Assembly (NCBI GenBank): GCA_018056825.1
Contig: JAGPEW010000062.1
Coordinates: forward strand, 1-5,658
DNA from: Candidatus Sordicultor aquaticus
GTDB lineage: Bacteria > Atribacterota > Atribacteria > Atribacterales > Caldatribacteriaceae
Length of the DNA: 5,658 bases
Reading direction: 5' to 3'
A program made the translations under genes and the position numbers. The notes beneath the pieces were generated by a model. The model did no database searches. It saw nothing but the letters and a program-made list of their open reading frames with translations, and had not been told where the DNA came from. Of the stretch, positions 5,125 through 5,658 are shown piece after piece (positions within the stretch are counted from its first letter, which is position 1; each line of letters begins with the position of its first letter).

Positions 5125-5211
5125 GGATGCCTGATTAAAGATTTTGAGAATGACGGATGGGAGAAGCTATCCTCTAAGTCCGTCATTCCTGAGTGTTTCT
5201 ATCAGGAATCC
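5125..5211. repeat. Head-to-head inverted pair of GTCATTC repeats (33-bp imperfect inverted repeat)
   Basis: Positions 5125-5157 read, on the minus strand, as a copy of 5179-5211 at 23 of 33 positions with no gaps. The inner ends GAATGACGGA (5148-5157) and TCCGTCATTC (5179-5188) are perfect complements. The mismatches cluster in the loop of the single element. A 21-base spacer (5158-5178) lies between them. This paired arrangement resembles the BIME/REP-pair or MITE-like layout, but no transposase is nearby. Confidence 0.65.
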
Positions 5212-5227
5212 GAACTCTGGGGGGAGA
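5182..5227 (+). repeat. GTCATTCCTGA repeat, complete direct copy 2
   Basis: Matches 4862-4907 with four substitutions in 46 bases and keeps the ATTCCTGA (5185-5192) and TCAGGAAT (5202-5209) arms. It is followed directly by GGGTCAGGGTGAGGGT, whereas copy 1 is followed by the G/C-run hairpin loop. The repeat boundary therefore lies near 5227. Confidence 0.75.
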
Positions 5228-5243
5228 GGGTCAGGGTGAGGGT
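5221..5243. repeat. G-rich GGGTCAGGGTGAGGGT repeat fragment, copy 2
   Basis: GGGGAGAGGGTCAGGGTGAG and the following GGT continue directly from the GTCATTCCTGA repeat and resemble 4781-4808. This is a typical dispersed intergenic repeat. It marks the right border of the repeat island; from 5244 onward the sequence becomes AT-rich leader. Confidence 0.45.
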
Positions 5244-5270
5244 AATAATTATTTAGTTCGAGACTGCCAG

Positions 5271-5295
5271 AAATTTTTGGGATTTCCCAAAATTT
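5271..5295. promoter_or_regulatory. Palindrome in the leader of the last gene, candidate operator or hairpin
   Basis: TTTTGGGA (5275-5282) and TCCCAAAA (5285-5292) are exact complements around TT. The arms extend by AAA (5271-5273) and TTT (5293-5295) if one T is bulged. It ends 10 bases before the Shine-Dalgarno sequence of the gene at 5321 and is followed by TATAAA (5295-5300), with no clear -35 partner. It differs from the repeats of the island and appears once, which fits a regulator site or an mRNA leader hairpin better than repeat debris. The regulator family cannot be named. Confidence 0.45.
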
Positions 5296-5304
5296 ATAAA
5301 TAAA

Positions 5305-5312
5305 AAGGAGGT
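5305..5312 (+). promoter_or_regulatory. Strong ribosome binding site for the last gene
   Basis: AAGGAGGT, a near-ideal Shine-Dalgarno sequence, lies eight bases before ATG at 5321 and fixes that start. Its strength and the long leader show that this gene opens its own translation unit, independent of the kinase operon. Confidence 0.85.
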
Positions 5313-5320
5313 TATATACT

Positions 5321-5658
5321 ATGAAAAGTAAAGGTTTTGCCACTGGAGTATGGGTGTTCGGTAGTTGTCCAGACCGTTTTTGCACCAAAGGCTACAAAAA
5401 GGAAGTTTCCTTAGAAGAATCTTTGGATAAAATTGCCTCAATAGAAAATTTACGGGGATTAATGATGCACTATCCTGCACCTCTCAATGAAAACAATGCT
5501 GAATATGTGAAAAAGGAGATAGAAAAAAGAGGGCTACATTTGGCTTCCTGTGATGTAGATCTCTTTAGTAGTCCGGAGTTTGCTTTGGGAGGATTGATGT
5601 GTGAAAAAGAGATAAGGAAAAAAGCTATAGAGATGAGCAAAAAAGCTATGGATATAGC
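5321..5658 (+). CDS. Xylose-isomerase-like TIM-barrel protein, N-terminal part (cut by window end)
   Basis: 112 complete codons are visible with no stop before the window end. The N-terminus (FATGVWVFGSCPDRFCTKGY at 6-25), a helix SLEESLDKIASIENLRGLMMHYP (30-52), then VKKEIEKRGLHLASCDVDLFSSPEF (63-87) and EIRKKAIEMSKKAMDI (97-112) show alternating strands and amphipathic helices. Together they fit the first strand-helix units of the AP-endonuclease-2/xylose-isomerase-like barrel. The FATGVWVFG...DRF...GY opening and the IRKKAIEMSKKAMDIA helix recall sugar isomerases or epimerases of about 300-350 residues. Catalytic metal ligands would lie in the missing C-terminal half, so activity and substrate cannot be assigned. 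It is not closely similar to the epimerase at 751, although both share the fold. Codon use looks like that of the other genes here. Confidence 0.78.
   Translation, partial: MKSKGFATGVWVFGSCPDRFCTKGYKKEVSLEESLDKIASIENLRGLMMHYPAPLNENNAEYVKKEIEKRGLHLASCDVDLFSSPEFALGGLMCEKEIRKKAIEMSKKAMDI

Larger units (their letters stand above)
4341..5320. other. Gene-free, repeat-rich intergenic island of about 980 bases
   Basis: No open frame here looks like protein. The longest forms are read through repeats. The first hundred bases (4341-4446) hold only a weak CTCTCA (4353-4358) / TGAGAG (4382-4387) inverted pair with a 23-base loop. From 4447 onward the region is a mosaic of G-run/C-run hairpins, A-rich spacers, GTCATTCCTGA-type elements in both orientations and TGAGGGT-type fragments, detailed in separate entries. 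I see no tRNA, rRNA or transposase remnant. It separates the kinase operon from the next transcription unit. Confidence 0.85.

Noticed and set aside
5244..5320. A sigma-70 promoter for the last gene
   Set aside because: TATAAA at 5295-5300 could be a -10 box, but no convincing -35 hexamer lies 16-18 bases upstream, so I do not annotate it.
5167..5388. Open reading frame of 73 codons on the minus strand
   Set aside because: It covers the start of the well-supported plus-strand TIM-barrel gene and the repeat; its PHPDPLP segment is the usual translation of the CCCTCACCCTGACCC-type repeat.

Overview
This is a plus-strand bacterial window of moderately low GC. It carries five protein-coding regions (two cut by the window ends) and one island of roughly 980 bases packed with short repeats. 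Start codons are GTG, ATG, TTG and ATG, the Shine-Dalgarno sequences are strong, and all visible stops are TAA or TAG. The set looks like an anaerobic or thermophile-like, probably uncultivated, bacterial lineage. The phylum cannot be fixed from the sequence. Both ends lie inside genes, so the window may be a metagenomic contig.

Left block, 1-4340: a tightly packed operon. It opens with the C-terminal two thirds of a thiamine-diphosphate-dependent 2-oxoacid/acetoin dehydrogenase E1 beta subunit, whose frame is broken by a TGA at 60-62. Four bases after its stop comes a xylose-isomerase-like TIM-barrel epimerase of the type used in tetrulose-phosphate (erythritol) catabolism. It overlaps by 11 bp an FHS-type MFS sugar transporter, which in turn overlaps by 41 bp an FGGY carbohydrate kinase. 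The simplest reading is import, phosphorylation and epimerisation of a sugar or polyol. The exact substrate is not readable from the window. The role of the E1 subunit in this pathway is unknown.

Middle block, 4341-5320: no credible gene. It is a mosaic of at least three repeat classes. (a) G-run/C-run hairpins are linked to ACTG...CAGT hairpins by an A-rich spacer, and this composite occurs twice (4479-4630 and 4895-5051). (b) GTCATTCCTGA...TCAGGAATCC elements are present in direct, decayed and inverted copies, including a 33-bp head-to-head pair. (c) Isolated GTCATCGCGAG-type and GGGTGAGGGT-type fragments also occur.

Right block, 5305-5658: a strong ribosome binding site, preceded by a near-perfect palindrome, opens a second TIM-barrel (xylose-isomerase-like) gene cut by the window end. 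It plausibly belongs to the same sugar metabolism but is a separate transcription unit.

The most notable non-coding signals are a perfect 13-bp inverted repeat inside the start of the epimerase gene (798-829), the duplicated composite repeat, and the palindrome at 5271-5295. No clearly new multi-gene system is visible. The unusual content is the gene combination and the repeat island.
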